Below are positions 33,643 through 39,958 of a stretch of DNA of 39,958 nt, one piece after another; position 1 is the stretch's first letter, and every line of letters begins with the position of its first letter. The DNA is taken from contig CAISEY010000263.1 of assembly GCA_903884435.1 (NCBI GenBank), positions 1 through 39,958 on the forward strand, given 5' to 3'. The position numbers were made by a program, and so were the translations under genes. Below the pieces are notes generated by a model. It was not told the origin of the DNA. It did no database searches and saw nothing but the letters and a program-made list of their open reading frames with translations. Origin of the DNA: an uncultured Hyphomicrobiales bacterium (GTDB lineage: Bacteria; Pseudomonadota; Alphaproteobacteria; Rhizobiales; Beijerinckiaceae).

Positions 33643-34653
33643 ATGCCCGTCGATCGACGCGGATTTGTCGCCGGCGCCGCCGCCCTGGCCGCGACGGGCG
33701 CGCGGGCCCAATCGCCCGACTGGATCGCCATCGAACGCGCCGCGAGGCGGGAAGGGACGGTGACGATCTACAACACGGGCGTCGGCCTGCATCGCGACGT
33801 CGCCGCCGCCTTCACGGCGCGTCACGGAATCAAGGTGGATTTCCTCGACATGCGCGCCTCGGAACTGCGCGAGCGCGTGCGCATCGAACAATCGGCGGGC
33901 CGCTTTCTCTCCGACCTCTGCCTCAATGGCTCGACGGGCGCGATCATCATGGACCGGGCGGGTCATTTCGAACCGCACGGCGGGCTGCCGAACGAGGCGA
34001 ACGCCCTGCCCGGCATGGAGGGCAACGGCGCGCGGATTTCCATTTTCGTCAATATTTTCGGCTTCATGATCAACACGCGCCTCGTGCCGCCGGAGCGCGA
34101 GCCGAAGGGATTCCGAGACCTGCTCGATCCGTTTTTCCGGGGCAAGATCCTCGCCGACGATCCGCGCGCGGCGGGCGAGGGCTACGCGACGTTCGCCACC
34201 ACTCACGAATTTCTCGGGCGCGATTTCCAGCTCGCGCTGGCGAGGCAAAATCTTTCGTTCACGCGCAATTTGCTGGAGGGCGGCACGCGCGTCGCGCGCG
34301 GCGAATACGCGGTCTATTTCCCGCAAAAATTTCCCGACTACGTCTTGTTGAAGCAATTGCCGGTGAAATTCGTCTGGCCCGTCGAGGGCTCGCCTTACCA
34401 GGTGTTCATGCTGGCGATGCTGAAACGCGCGCCGCACCCCAACGCCGCGCGGTTGCTGCTGAATTTCTTCCTCGATCCCGAGGCGCAGCTTCTCTACGCC
34501 AGAAGCGGCCGCGGCGTGACCGTGAAGGGCGTGCTCGACAACGCGCCTCCGGACATGCGCGCCGCGCTTGGGGCGAAACTGCTGGCGACGACGGACCCCG
34601 ACCGCGAGGAGGAGTTCTTCAGGCTCGCGACGGAGATTTACGGCCCCGCCTGA
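33643..34653 (+). CDS. Tat-exported extracellular solute-binding protein (iron/2-aminoethylphosphonate type)
   Basis: The protein has 336 residues. The leader has a twin-arginine motif (DRRGFVAGAAAL) and ends near ARAQS. The mature part has the SBP_bac_6/FbpA-like pattern: EGTVTIYNTGVGLHRDVAAAF, a hinge at GRFLSDLCLNG, FGFMINTRLVPPE, then ILADDPRAAGEGYATF. It lacks the paired Tyr motif of ferric-ion binders, so an organic substrate is more likely. It is 4 bases after the enolase-superfamily gene. No permease or ATPase is nearby. The likely task is to bring the substrate of that dehydratase to an importer encoded elsewhere. Confidence 0.9.
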   Translation: MPVDRRGFVAGAAALAATGARAQSPDWIAIERAARREGTVTIYNTGVGLHRDVAAAFTARHGIKVDFLDMRASELRERVRIEQSAGRFLSDLCLNGSTGAIIMDRAGHFEPHGGLPNEANALPGMEGNGARISIFVNIFGFMINTRLVPPEREPKGFRDLLDPFFRGKILADDPRAAGEGYATFATTHEFLGRDFQLALARQNLSFTRNLLEGGTRVARGEYAVYFPQKFPDYVLLKQLPVKFVWPVEGSPYQVFMLAMLKRAPHPNAARLLLNFFLDPEAQLLYARSGRGVTVKGVLDNAPPDMRAALGAKLLATTDPDREEEFFRLATEIYGPA

Positions 34654-34660
34654 ACGCGCC

Positions 34661-35356
34661 CTACGGAATGAACTTGTAGAATCGCTGGTCGTAGAGCGCG
34701 CCGAGAAGCGGATGCAGCTTTTCGCGAAATTCGCGCGTGTGCGCGGCGAGGCCATGGGCCTTCGCGGCGGCTTCCGACTCCCACGCCTCGAGGAAGGTGA
34801 AGTGATTGGGGCGCGTCGTGCTCTGCACGATGTCGAACCGCGCGACGCCCGGTTCCGTCCGGCTCTTTTCCGCGAGCGGTTTCAGGATCGCCTCGAGCGC
34901 CGGAAGCCCCGGCGGCGAGACATCGACATGGGTGAAGACATAGACCGCCGAAGCCGTCGGCGCCTTCGCGGCGGCCATGTCGTAGTTTTTGTGCAGGCGC
35001 GCGTCGGCCGGGGCGAGTTCGCCCTGTTTCAGCCAGTCGGCGCGCGGAGCGCCGCCAGCCGATTGCGCGTGCGTTTCGCGCGCGGCGGCGGTGGGCCAGG
35101 TTTCCAGCAGCACGAACCGGTTGGGCTGGCCGATTTCCTCGAAAGCGCCGAGACGGGCCTCGCCCGGCTCGCGTTCGGTCTTGCCGCGATAATCGACGAG
35201 CAGATCCCTGGCGCGGGTCACGAAGTCCCCGGCGAATTCAAGATAAGTGACGACGTGGACCGGCCCGGCGGGCGGAGACGGCGCGGGCGTCTGGGCGGCG
35301 GCGGGCGCGGTCATGGCGAGCGCGGCGAGACCGAGGGCGGCGAAGACGGCTCGCAT
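34661..35356 (-). CDS. Secreted protein with two tandem ABM (antibiotic biosynthesis monooxygenase) domains
   Basis: The protein is 231 residues from ATG 35356, with GGAG upstream. A Sec signal peptide (1-21, ending AAAQ) and a Pro-rich linker lead into two ferredoxin-like ABM domains. Domain 1 (about 33-120: VHVVTYLEFA ... PNRFVLLETW) and domain 2 (about 138-228: YVFTHVDVSP ... PNHFTFLEAW) share the pattern P-N-x-F-x-x-L-E-x-W, so they arose by duplication. Single-domain relatives are cytoplasmic quinol or haem monooxygenases (YgiN, IsdG). Secretion and tandem fusion are unusual. It is encoded just downstream of a secreted GlcG/HbpS-like gene on the same strand (37-base gap). Substrate unknown. 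Confidence 0.9.
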   Translation of the reverse strand: MRAVFAALGLAALAMTAPAAAQTPAPSPPAGPVHVVTYLEFAGDFVTRARDLLVDYRGKTEREPGEARLGAFEEIGQPNRFVLLETWPTAAARETHAQSAGGAPRADWLKQGELAPADARLHKNYDMAAAKAPTASAVYVFTHVDVSPPGLPALEAILKPLAEKSRTEPGVARFDIVQSTTRPNHFTFLEAWESEAAAKAHGLAAHTREFREKLHPLLGALYDQRFYKFIP

Positions 35357-35393
35357 GGGCGGGGCTCCGGGGTTCGGGGACAATTCACGGGAT

Positions 35394-35891
35394 TTACTTC
35401 AGGTCGGCGGCGATGGCGGCGACGCCCGCGGCGGCGCAGGCTTCGTCCTTGTCCTGGCCGGGCGAGCCGCTGACGCCGACGCCGCCAATCGTTTCCTTGC
35501 CCGCGTCGACGGGCACGCCGCCGCCGAGCGGGATCACGTCGGCGAGGCTCTTCTGTCCGGAGAGTTCCGGCTCGTCGACCATGCGCTTCGCCCAACTCGC
35601 GGAGGTCCGGCGAAAGGTGCGCGCGGTGTAGGCCTTCCGCCGCGCCAGTTCGAAATTATGCGGCGAGGCGGTGTCCGCCCGCACCGCGAGGCGCACCTGG
35701 CCGTTGCGGTCCACCACGACGACCGAAATGTCGTAGCCGTCCTTCTTGCAGGCCGCGATGGCGGCCTGCGCCACGACAAAGGCCGCCTGGGCGGAAATGT
35801 TGCGCTCCGAGAAAATCGTCTGCGCGCCGGCGGGCGCGGCGAGCCAGCACAGGGCGGCGGCGATGCCAAATGGCGCGAGCGGTCTGTTCAT
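35394..35891 (-). CDS. Secreted GlcG/HbpS family protein
   Basis: The protein has 165 residues. A Sec signal peptide (1-23, ending AGAQ) precedes one GlcG/HbpS domain: ISVVVVDRNGQVRLAVRADTASPH, ARRKAYTARTFRR, GGVPVDAG and IGGVGVSGSPGQDKDEACA. HbpS of Streptomyces binds haem and senses oxidative stress; most proteobacterial members are uncharacterised. The leader makes it periplasmic. The tandem-ABM gene lies 37 bases downstream, and ABM proteins such as IsdG bind haem, so a shared haem or quinone role is possible but not proven. Confidence 0.9.
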   Translation of the reverse strand: MNRPLAPFGIAAALCWLAAPAGAQTIFSERNISAQAAFVVAQAAIAACKKDGYDISVVVVDRNGQVRLAVRADTASPHNFELARRKAYTARTFRRTSASWAKRMVDEPELSGQKSLADVIPLGGGVPVDAGKETIGGVGVSGSPGQDKDEACAAAGVAAIAADLK

Positions 35892-36032
35892 GGCGTCCTC
35901 CCGTGATCGGCTTTGTTCGCGGGCAGCCTACACCGCCGCGGCCGCGCCGTCTTTCCCGAATTTGCCGGCGGCTCGATTTCGGTCGTCCGCCCGCGCCCCA
36001 TGCCAAAGATGAACTCGCGCGGGCGGCCCGGC

Positions 36033-36041
36033 TGATATATA
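36033..36041 (+). promoter_or_regulatory. Possible extended -10 promoter of the DAHP synthase gene
   Basis: TGATATATA matches the extended -10 form (TG-N-TATATA). It lies in the 223-base spacer between the divergent GlcG/HbpS-like and DAHP synthase genes, about 74 bases before the ATG at 36115. No good -35 is visible, which extended -10 promoters tolerate. Confidence 0.4.
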
Positions 36042-36114
36042 CAGCGCGCTCCGCGCCGGGGGAGGGCGACGCGGCCCCGCGGGAATGGCCCGCAAACACG
36101 ACCGGAGCACACCG

Positions 36115-37497
36115 ATGACCGCCAGTCCCTGGACGCCCGAAAGCTGGAGAACGAAGCCCATCCAGCAGGCGCCAGTCTATCCCGATCTCGCGGCCCTCGC
36201 CGATGTCGAGCGCACGCTCGCCGGCTATCCGCCGCTCGTGTTCGCGGGCGAGGCGCGCAAGCTCAAGCGCACGCTGGCGAAGGTCGCGGCGGGCGAGGCT
36301 TTTCTGCTCCAGGGCGGCGATTGCGCCGAGAGTTTCGCCGAACATTCCGCCGACAACATTCGCGACTTCTTTCGCGTGTTCCTGCAAATGGCGGTGGTGC
36401 TGACCTTCGCCGCGGCGATGCCGGTGGTGAAGGTGGGCCGCATCGCCGGCCAGTTCGCCAAGCCCCGCACCAATCCGACCGAGAAGATCGGCGGCGTCGA
36501 ATTGCCAATCTACCGGGGCGACATCGTCAACGACACGGATTTCACGGAAAAGGCGCGCACGCCCGATCCCGCGCGCCAGATCGAGGCCTACCGCCAGTCC
36601 GCGGCCACGCTGAATCTGCTGCGCGCCTTCGCCTGGGGCGGCTACGCCAATCTCGAGAACGCGCACCGGTGGATGCTCGGCTTCGTGAAGGATTCGCCGC
36701 AGTCGGGCCGTTATCAGGAACTCGCCGACCGCATCACCCAGACGCTCGCCTTCATGCGGGCCATCGGCCTCGACCCCGAGGAGCACCAGGAGCTTTCGCG
36801 GACGGATTTCTACACGTCGCACGAGGCGCTGCTGCTCGGCTTCGAACAGGCGATGACGCGCGTGGATTCCACCAGCGGCGACTATTACGCGACCTCCGGC
36901 CACATGCTGTGGATCGGCGACAGGACGCGGCAGTTCGATCACGCCCACGTCGAATATTGCCGCGGCGTGAAAAACCCCATCGGCCTCAAGTGCGGCCCCT
37001 CGCTGAAACCCGACGACCTGTTGCGTCTCGTCGACGCGCTCAACCCGGAGAACGAGCCGGGACGGATGACGCTGATCACCCGTTTCGGCTCCGAGAAGAT
37101 CGGCGATCACCTGCCGGCCCTGATCCGGACGGTCGAGCGCGAGGGGCGCACGGTGGTGTGGATCTGCGATCCGATGCACGGCAACACCATCACCGCGAAC
37201 AATTACAAGACCCGGCCGTTCGAGCGGATCATGGACGAAATCCGCAACTTCTTCCTCGTGCATCAGGCGGAAGGCAGCTACGCGGGCGGCGTGCATCTCG
37301 AGATGACCGGCAAGAACGTGACGGAATGCACGGGTGGCGCGCGAGCGATCTCGGAAGTCGAACTTTCCGACCGCTACCACACCCATTGCGACCCGCGGCT
37401 CAACGCCGAACAGGCGATCGAGGTCGCCTTCCTCGTGGCGGAACTGCTCAAGGACGAACGGGGCCGCCCGGCGCGGCCCGCAAAGGCGGCGGAGTAA
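36115..37497 (+). CDS. aroG: 3-deoxy-7-phosphoheptulonate synthase, class II
   Basis: The protein is 460 residues from ATG 36115, with GGAG at 9 bases; the in-frame ATG at 36085 would add 10 residues without a good site. Class II (plant/mycobacterial type) DAHP synthase landmarks are complete: [62 protein letters not shown] and [14 protein letters not shown]. The metal-binding Cys, His, Glu and Asp are in these segments. It condenses phosphoenolpyruvate and erythrose 4-phosphate in the first step of the shikimate pathway. The symbol aroG follows the mycobacterial class II enzyme; other genomes use aroF. dgkA follows. Confidence 0.96.
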   Translation: MTASPWTPESWRTKPIQQAPVYPDLAALADVERTLAGYPPLVFAGEARKLKRTLAKVAAGEAFLLQGGDCAESFAEHSADNIRDFFRVFLQMAVVLTFAAAMPVVKVGRIAGQFAKPRTNPTEKIGGVELPIYRGDIVNDTDFTEKARTPDPARQIEAYRQSAATLNLLRAFAWGGYANLENAHRWMLGFVKDSPQSGRYQELADRITQTLAFMRAIGLDPEEHQELSRTDFYTSHEALLLGFEQAMTRVDSTSGDYYATSGHMLWIGDRTRQFDHAHVEYCRGVKNPIGLKCGPSLKPDDLLRLVDALNPENEPGRMTLITRFGSEKIGDHLPALIRTVEREGRTVVWICDPMHGNTITANNYKTRPFERIMDEIRNFFLVHQAEGSYAGGVHLEMTGKNVTECTGGARAISEVELSDRYHTHCDPRLNAEQAIEVAFLVAELLKDERGRPARPAKAAE

Positions 37498-37524
37498 AAC
37501 CGCGGCGAATCTGCCATGATGCCC

Positions 37525-37548
37525 GCGCGCCGCCTCCGAGCGGCGCGT
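37525..37548 (+). terminator. GC-rich stem-loop after the DAHP synthase gene
   Basis: GCGCGCCGC (37525-37533) pairs with GCGGCGCGT (37540-37548) around the loop CTCCGA, giving 9 pairs with one G-U. No T run follows, so it may be a weak or Rho-assisted terminator or a pause hairpin before dgkA. Confidence 0.35.
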
Positions 37549-37584
37549 GTGTGTCGGGAGCCGCAAGCAAGGCAGGGGCAGCCC

Positions 37585-37938
37585 ATGGATCGTATTTATC
37601 CCGCGTTTCTCAATTCCTGCGCGGGTTTTTCCTACGCGCTGCGAACCGAACGGGCCGTGCGCCAGGAATTCGCGGTGTTTCTGGCGGGGCTGCCGCTGTC
37701 CTTCGTCGTCGCCGAGCAGGGCTGGCTGCGTCTCGCCCTGATCCTGTCGCTCGTCGCCATTCTCAGCATCGAACTGCTCAACACCTGCGTCGAGAAACTG
37801 TGCGACCACGTCACCCCGGACCTGCACCAGACTATCAAGGTCATCAAGGACATGGGCTCCGCGGCCTGTTTCTGCGCGCAGGCGAGCGCGGCCGTCGTCT
37901 GGGCCATGGCGCTCGCCCTGCGCGCCGGTTTTCTTTGA
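37585..37938 (+). CDS. dgkA: Diacylglycerol kinase (prokaryotic type)
   Basis: The protein is 117 residues from ATG 37585, preceded by AGGGG at about 7 bases; longer in-frame starts add an Arg-rich leader not seen in the family. The pattern is that of the small trimeric membrane kinase: an amphipathic N-terminal helix (SCAGFSYALRTERAVRQEF), three membrane helices, and the catalytic segment ELLNTCVEKLCDHV followed by IKDMGSAACF. It phosphorylates diacylglycerol to phosphatidic acid, recycling lipid by-products of envelope glucan synthesis. Size matches the usual 115-125 residues. Confidence 0.94.
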   Translation: MDRIYPAFLNSCAGFSYALRTERAVRQEFAVFLAGLPLSFVVAEQGWLRLALILSLVAILSIELLNTCVEKLCDHVTPDLHQTIKVIKDMGSAACFCAQASAAVVWAMALALRAGFL

Positions 37939-37945
37939 GCCTGCA

Positions 37946-37961
37946 AACGCGATATTGCGTT
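37946..37961. repeat. Near-palindrome between dgkA and the dioxygenase gene
   Basis: AACGC-GATATT-GCGTT is palindromic at all but one base pair. A TATATAA stretch (37991-37997) inside GACT-ATATA-AGTC follows, about 40 bases before the ATG at 38037, and could be a -10. It could be an operator or the end of dgkA transcription; neither is certain. Confidence 0.35.
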
Positions 37962-38036
37962 GCCGCAAGGCGGAGAAGCGCGGTCGTGACTATATAAGTC
38001 GAAATCGCGGCTGATCCGCGCCACGGATTGTTTCAC

Positions 38037-38828
38037 ATGGCTTTGCAATTTCCCTCCGTTTACGTCTCGCATGGTTCGCCCATGGTGTTGCTGAACAACA
38101 CGAAGGCGCGCGATTTTCTCGCTGGCTACGGGCGTGAGCTTGGCAAGCCAAAGGCCATCCTGATCGCCACGGCGCATTTCGAGACGCGCCGGCCCATGCT
38201 CACCGCCGACGCGCATCCGGAAATGATTTATGATTTCGGCGGCTTCCCCCAGCCCCTGTTCGAGATGAGATATCCGGCGCCAGGCGATCCGGGCCTCGCG
38301 GCGCACGCCTCGAAACTGCTAGCCGACGCGGGCATTCCCGCCGCGCCCGTGGCGGGGCGGGGCTATGATCATGGAACCTGGGTGCCGCTGAAGCTGATGT
38401 ATCCCGCAGCGGACGTTCCCGTGGTGCAATTGTCGGTGCAGCCCGGCCTCGGCGCCGAACATCACGCCGCCATGGGCGCCGCGCTGGCGCCGCTGCGCAA
38501 GGAAGGCGTGCTGGTCATGGGCTCCGGTTCGATGACGCACAACCTCGGCGAACTCATGCGCGGGCGCCGCGAACTCGACGCGCCAGCGCCGGCGTGGGTG
38601 ACGGAATTCGGCGAGTGGATGCACGAGCGCATCGAGGCCGGTTCGCTCGAGGATGTCGTCGCCTGGGACGAGCGCGCGCCGCACGCGCGGCGCAACCATC
38701 CGAGCGAGGAACACTTCCTGCCCCTGCCCTTCGCCATGGGCGCTGGCGGCCCCGGCCACAAGGGCACGAGGGTTCACACGAGTTGCGAATACGGCGTGCT
38801 GATGATGGACGCTTACGCGTTCGGATGA
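38037..38828 (+). CDS. DODA-type class III extradiol ring-cleavage dioxygenase
   Basis: The protein is 263 residues from ATG 38037; an in-frame TTG at 38028 would add 3 residues. The metal and acid-base histidines of the DODA/YgiD family are present: His12 (SHGSPM), His47 (TAHFE), His112 (YDHGTWVPL), His168 (MTHNLGE) and His226 (EEHFLPL). These enzymes open catechol-type rings such as 4,5-DOPA using Fe(II) or Zn. The physiological substrate in bacteria is mostly unknown. It might fit the aromatic theme of the 8.4-10.3 kb operon, but the genes are not linked. It converges with nadE, leaving a 148-base spacer with no obvious feature. Confidence 0.94.
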   Translation: MALQFPSVYVSHGSPMVLLNNTKARDFLAGYGRELGKPKAILIATAHFETRRPMLTADAHPEMIYDFGGFPQPLFEMRYPAPGDPGLAAHASKLLADAGIPAAPVAGRGYDHGTWVPLKLMYPAADVPVVQLSVQPGLGAEHHAAMGAALAPLRKEGVLVMGSGSMTHNLGELMRGRRELDAPAPAWVTEFGEWMHERIEAGSLEDVVAWDERAPHARRNHPSEEHFLPLPFAMGAGGPGHKGTRVHTSCEYGVLMMDAYAFG

Positions 38829-38976
38829 GGAACGCGGCGGGTTCTGGCGCGGGGCGCGGCGGACGGCTCGCCAACCGCCCGCTCCGGCGCCATGCGAATG
38901 AAACGCTGGCAGGGAACGCCCGCGCCCTCCGCCTTGCCGCGAACCGCCTCCAGCAGTTTCGCCGGCGGGGGCGCGG

Positions 38977-39958
38977 CTATTCCTCGAACCTTTCCGCTCC
39001 TCCCGCGACCCTGCGCGGCGCGATGCTCGCGTCCGGCGTCTTCGCGGCCTCGCCGGAATCCCTGAAACGGTTGACGATGGGATAGCGGCGGTCCCTGCCG
39101 AAGTTCTTCCTCGTCACCTTGACGCCCGGCGCGGACTGACGGCGCTTGTATTCGGCGACGTAGAGCAGGCGCTCGACCTTCTTCACGGTCTCCACGTCGT
39201 GGCCGCGCGCGACGATGCCGGAGACGCGCATTTCCTTTTCCACGAGACATTCGAGAATGTCGTCGAGGATCTCGTAGGGCGGCAGGGAATCCTGATCCTT
39301 CTGGTTCTCGCGCAGTTCGGCGGAAGGCGGCTTGACGATGATGTTGCGGGGGATGACCTCGCCGTCCGGGCCGAGCGCGCCCGGGGGCTTCCAGCGGTTG
39401 CGCAATTCGCACAGCCGGAAGACCTGCGTCTTGTAGAGGTCCTTCACCGGATTGAAGCCGCCGTTCATGTCGCCGTAAATCGTGGCGTAGCCGACGCTCA
39501 TTTCCGACTTGTTGCCGGTCGTCACCAGCATGGGGCCGAACTTGTTCGACACCGCCATGAGCAGCACGCCGCGGGCCCGGCTCTGCAAGTTTTCCTCGGT
39601 GATGTCGCGCGCCCTGCCCGCGAACAGCGGCGCGAGCACGGCCTCGAGCCCCTCGACGGCGGGCGCGATCGGCAGCGACTCATAACGCACGCCGAGGGCT
39701 CTCGCGCAGAGTTCGGCGTCGGCGAGGGATTCTCCGGAGGTGAATTTGTACGGCAGCATGACGCAATGAACGCGCGCGGCGCCGAGCGCGTCGACCGCCA
39801 GCGCGGCGCAGAGGGCGGAATCGACGCCGCCGGAGAGACCCATCACGACGCCGGGAAAGCGGTTCTTGTCGACATAGTCGCGCAGCCCCATGACGCAGGC
39901 CGCGTAATCGGCCTCGTCGCCCTCGGGCAGCAGGGCGAGCGGCGCCTCGACGCAAACC
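38977..39958 (-). CDS. nadE: Glutamine-dependent NAD+ synthetase (5' part beyond window)
   Basis: The frame stays open to the right edge, and the 22 codons before the internal ATG at 39891 continue a normal protein sequence (ALLPEGDEADYAACV), so the gene starts outside. The 327 residues seen are the end of the linker and the whole NAD synthase domain. The ATP-binding motif GLSGGVDSALCAA, LVTTGNKSEMSVGY, YGDMNGGFNPVKDLYK and KPPSAELRENQKDQDSLPPYE are clear. The missing N-terminus is presumably the nitrilase-like glutaminase domain. The enzyme makes NAD+ from deamido-NAD+ with glutamine and ATP. The last 30 residues (after GRDRRYPIVNRFRD) are Ala/Arg-rich, as in many relatives. Confidence 0.94.
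   Translation of the reverse strand, partial: VCVEAPLALLPEGDEADYAACVMGLRDYVDKNRFPGVVMGLSGGVDSALCAALAVDALGAARVHCVMLPYKFTSGESLADAELCARALGVRYESLPIAPAVEGLEAVLAPLFAGRARDITEENLQSRARGVLLMAVSNKFGPMLVTTGNKSEMSVGYATIYGDMNGGFNPVKDLYKTQVFRLCELRNRWKPPGALGPDGEVIPRNIIVKPPSAELRENQKDQDSLPPYEILDDILECLVEKEMRVSGIVARGHDVETVKKVERLLYVAEYKRRQSAPGVKVTRKNFGRDRRYPIVNRFRDSGEAAKTPDASIAPRRVAGGAERFEE

Noticed and set aside
1-39958. CRISPR arrays, tRNA/rRNA genes, insertion sequences and prophage genes
   Set aside because: No regularly spaced repeats, tRNA cloverleaf, transposase, integrase or phage proteins were seen on either strand by reading; a dedicated scan was not possible.

Overview
The window is about 40 kb of very GC-rich, densely coding bacterial chromosome with little intergenic space. 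Gene content and style point to an alphaproteobacterium, most likely of the Hyphomicrobiales (Rhizobiales). The indicators are class II DAHP synthase, NADPH-type glutathione reductase, an Atm1-type ABC exporter, a TctC/Bug-type binding protein, a PQQ alcohol dehydrogenase with its cytochrome c, and a perfect CtrA-type TTAA-N7-TTAA box. This assignment is inference from gene families, not from a marker gene. I saw no rRNA, tRNA, CRISPR array, insertion sequence, integrase or phage gene. No gene-free stretch exceeds 300 bases; the longest are 26828-27088 and 35892-36114.

Left end (1-4907, all minus strand): the 5' part of an exported carboxypeptidase-regulatory-domain/haem c protein runs off the left edge. 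Next come two related single-pass membrane proteins that share a C-terminal domain; the larger has a CtrA box upstream. An MFS exporter follows.

Catabolic and uptake block (5033-13016): a luciferase-like flavin monooxygenase, an AEC carrier, and a convergent BKACE-family Zn enzyme come first. A tight plus-strand operon follows: a 4,5-dihydroxyphthalate decarboxylase-like protein, a LigI-like amidohydrolase, and a complete NitT/TauT-type ABC importer (ATPase, permease, binding protein). The likely role is import and breakdown of an unidentified organic acid or aromatic compound.

Periplasmic redox block (13118-20664): a PQQ alcohol dehydrogenase with a lanthanide-type metal site, its c-type cytochrome and a novel secreted protein lie on the plus strand. 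Facing them are a secreted pentapeptide-repeat protein, an ApbE flavin transferase, a NosR-like membrane flavo/iron-sulfur protein and a carboxymuconolactone-decarboxylase-like protein. No N2O reductase gene is present, so the NosR/ApbE pair probably serves another electron-transfer purpose.

Second small-molecule block (20714-24002, minus strand): a TctC-type binding protein, an Asp/Glu-racemase-like protein lacking both usual cysteines, an SDR dehydrogenase and a ModA-like binding protein.

Right half (24099-39958): a Ser/Asp/Gly-tailed protein of unknown role, the Atm1-type exporter, and a secreted NHL beta-propeller protein lead into core genes: rpiA, a DUF2059 protein and gor. Then come a Tat-exported amidohydrolase, a mandelate-racemase-type dehydratase with a Tat-exported binding protein, and two secreted proteins (tandem ABM domains and a GlcG/HbpS domain). 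The window closes with class II DAHP synthase, dgkA, a DODA-type extradiol dioxygenase and the 3' part of nadE.
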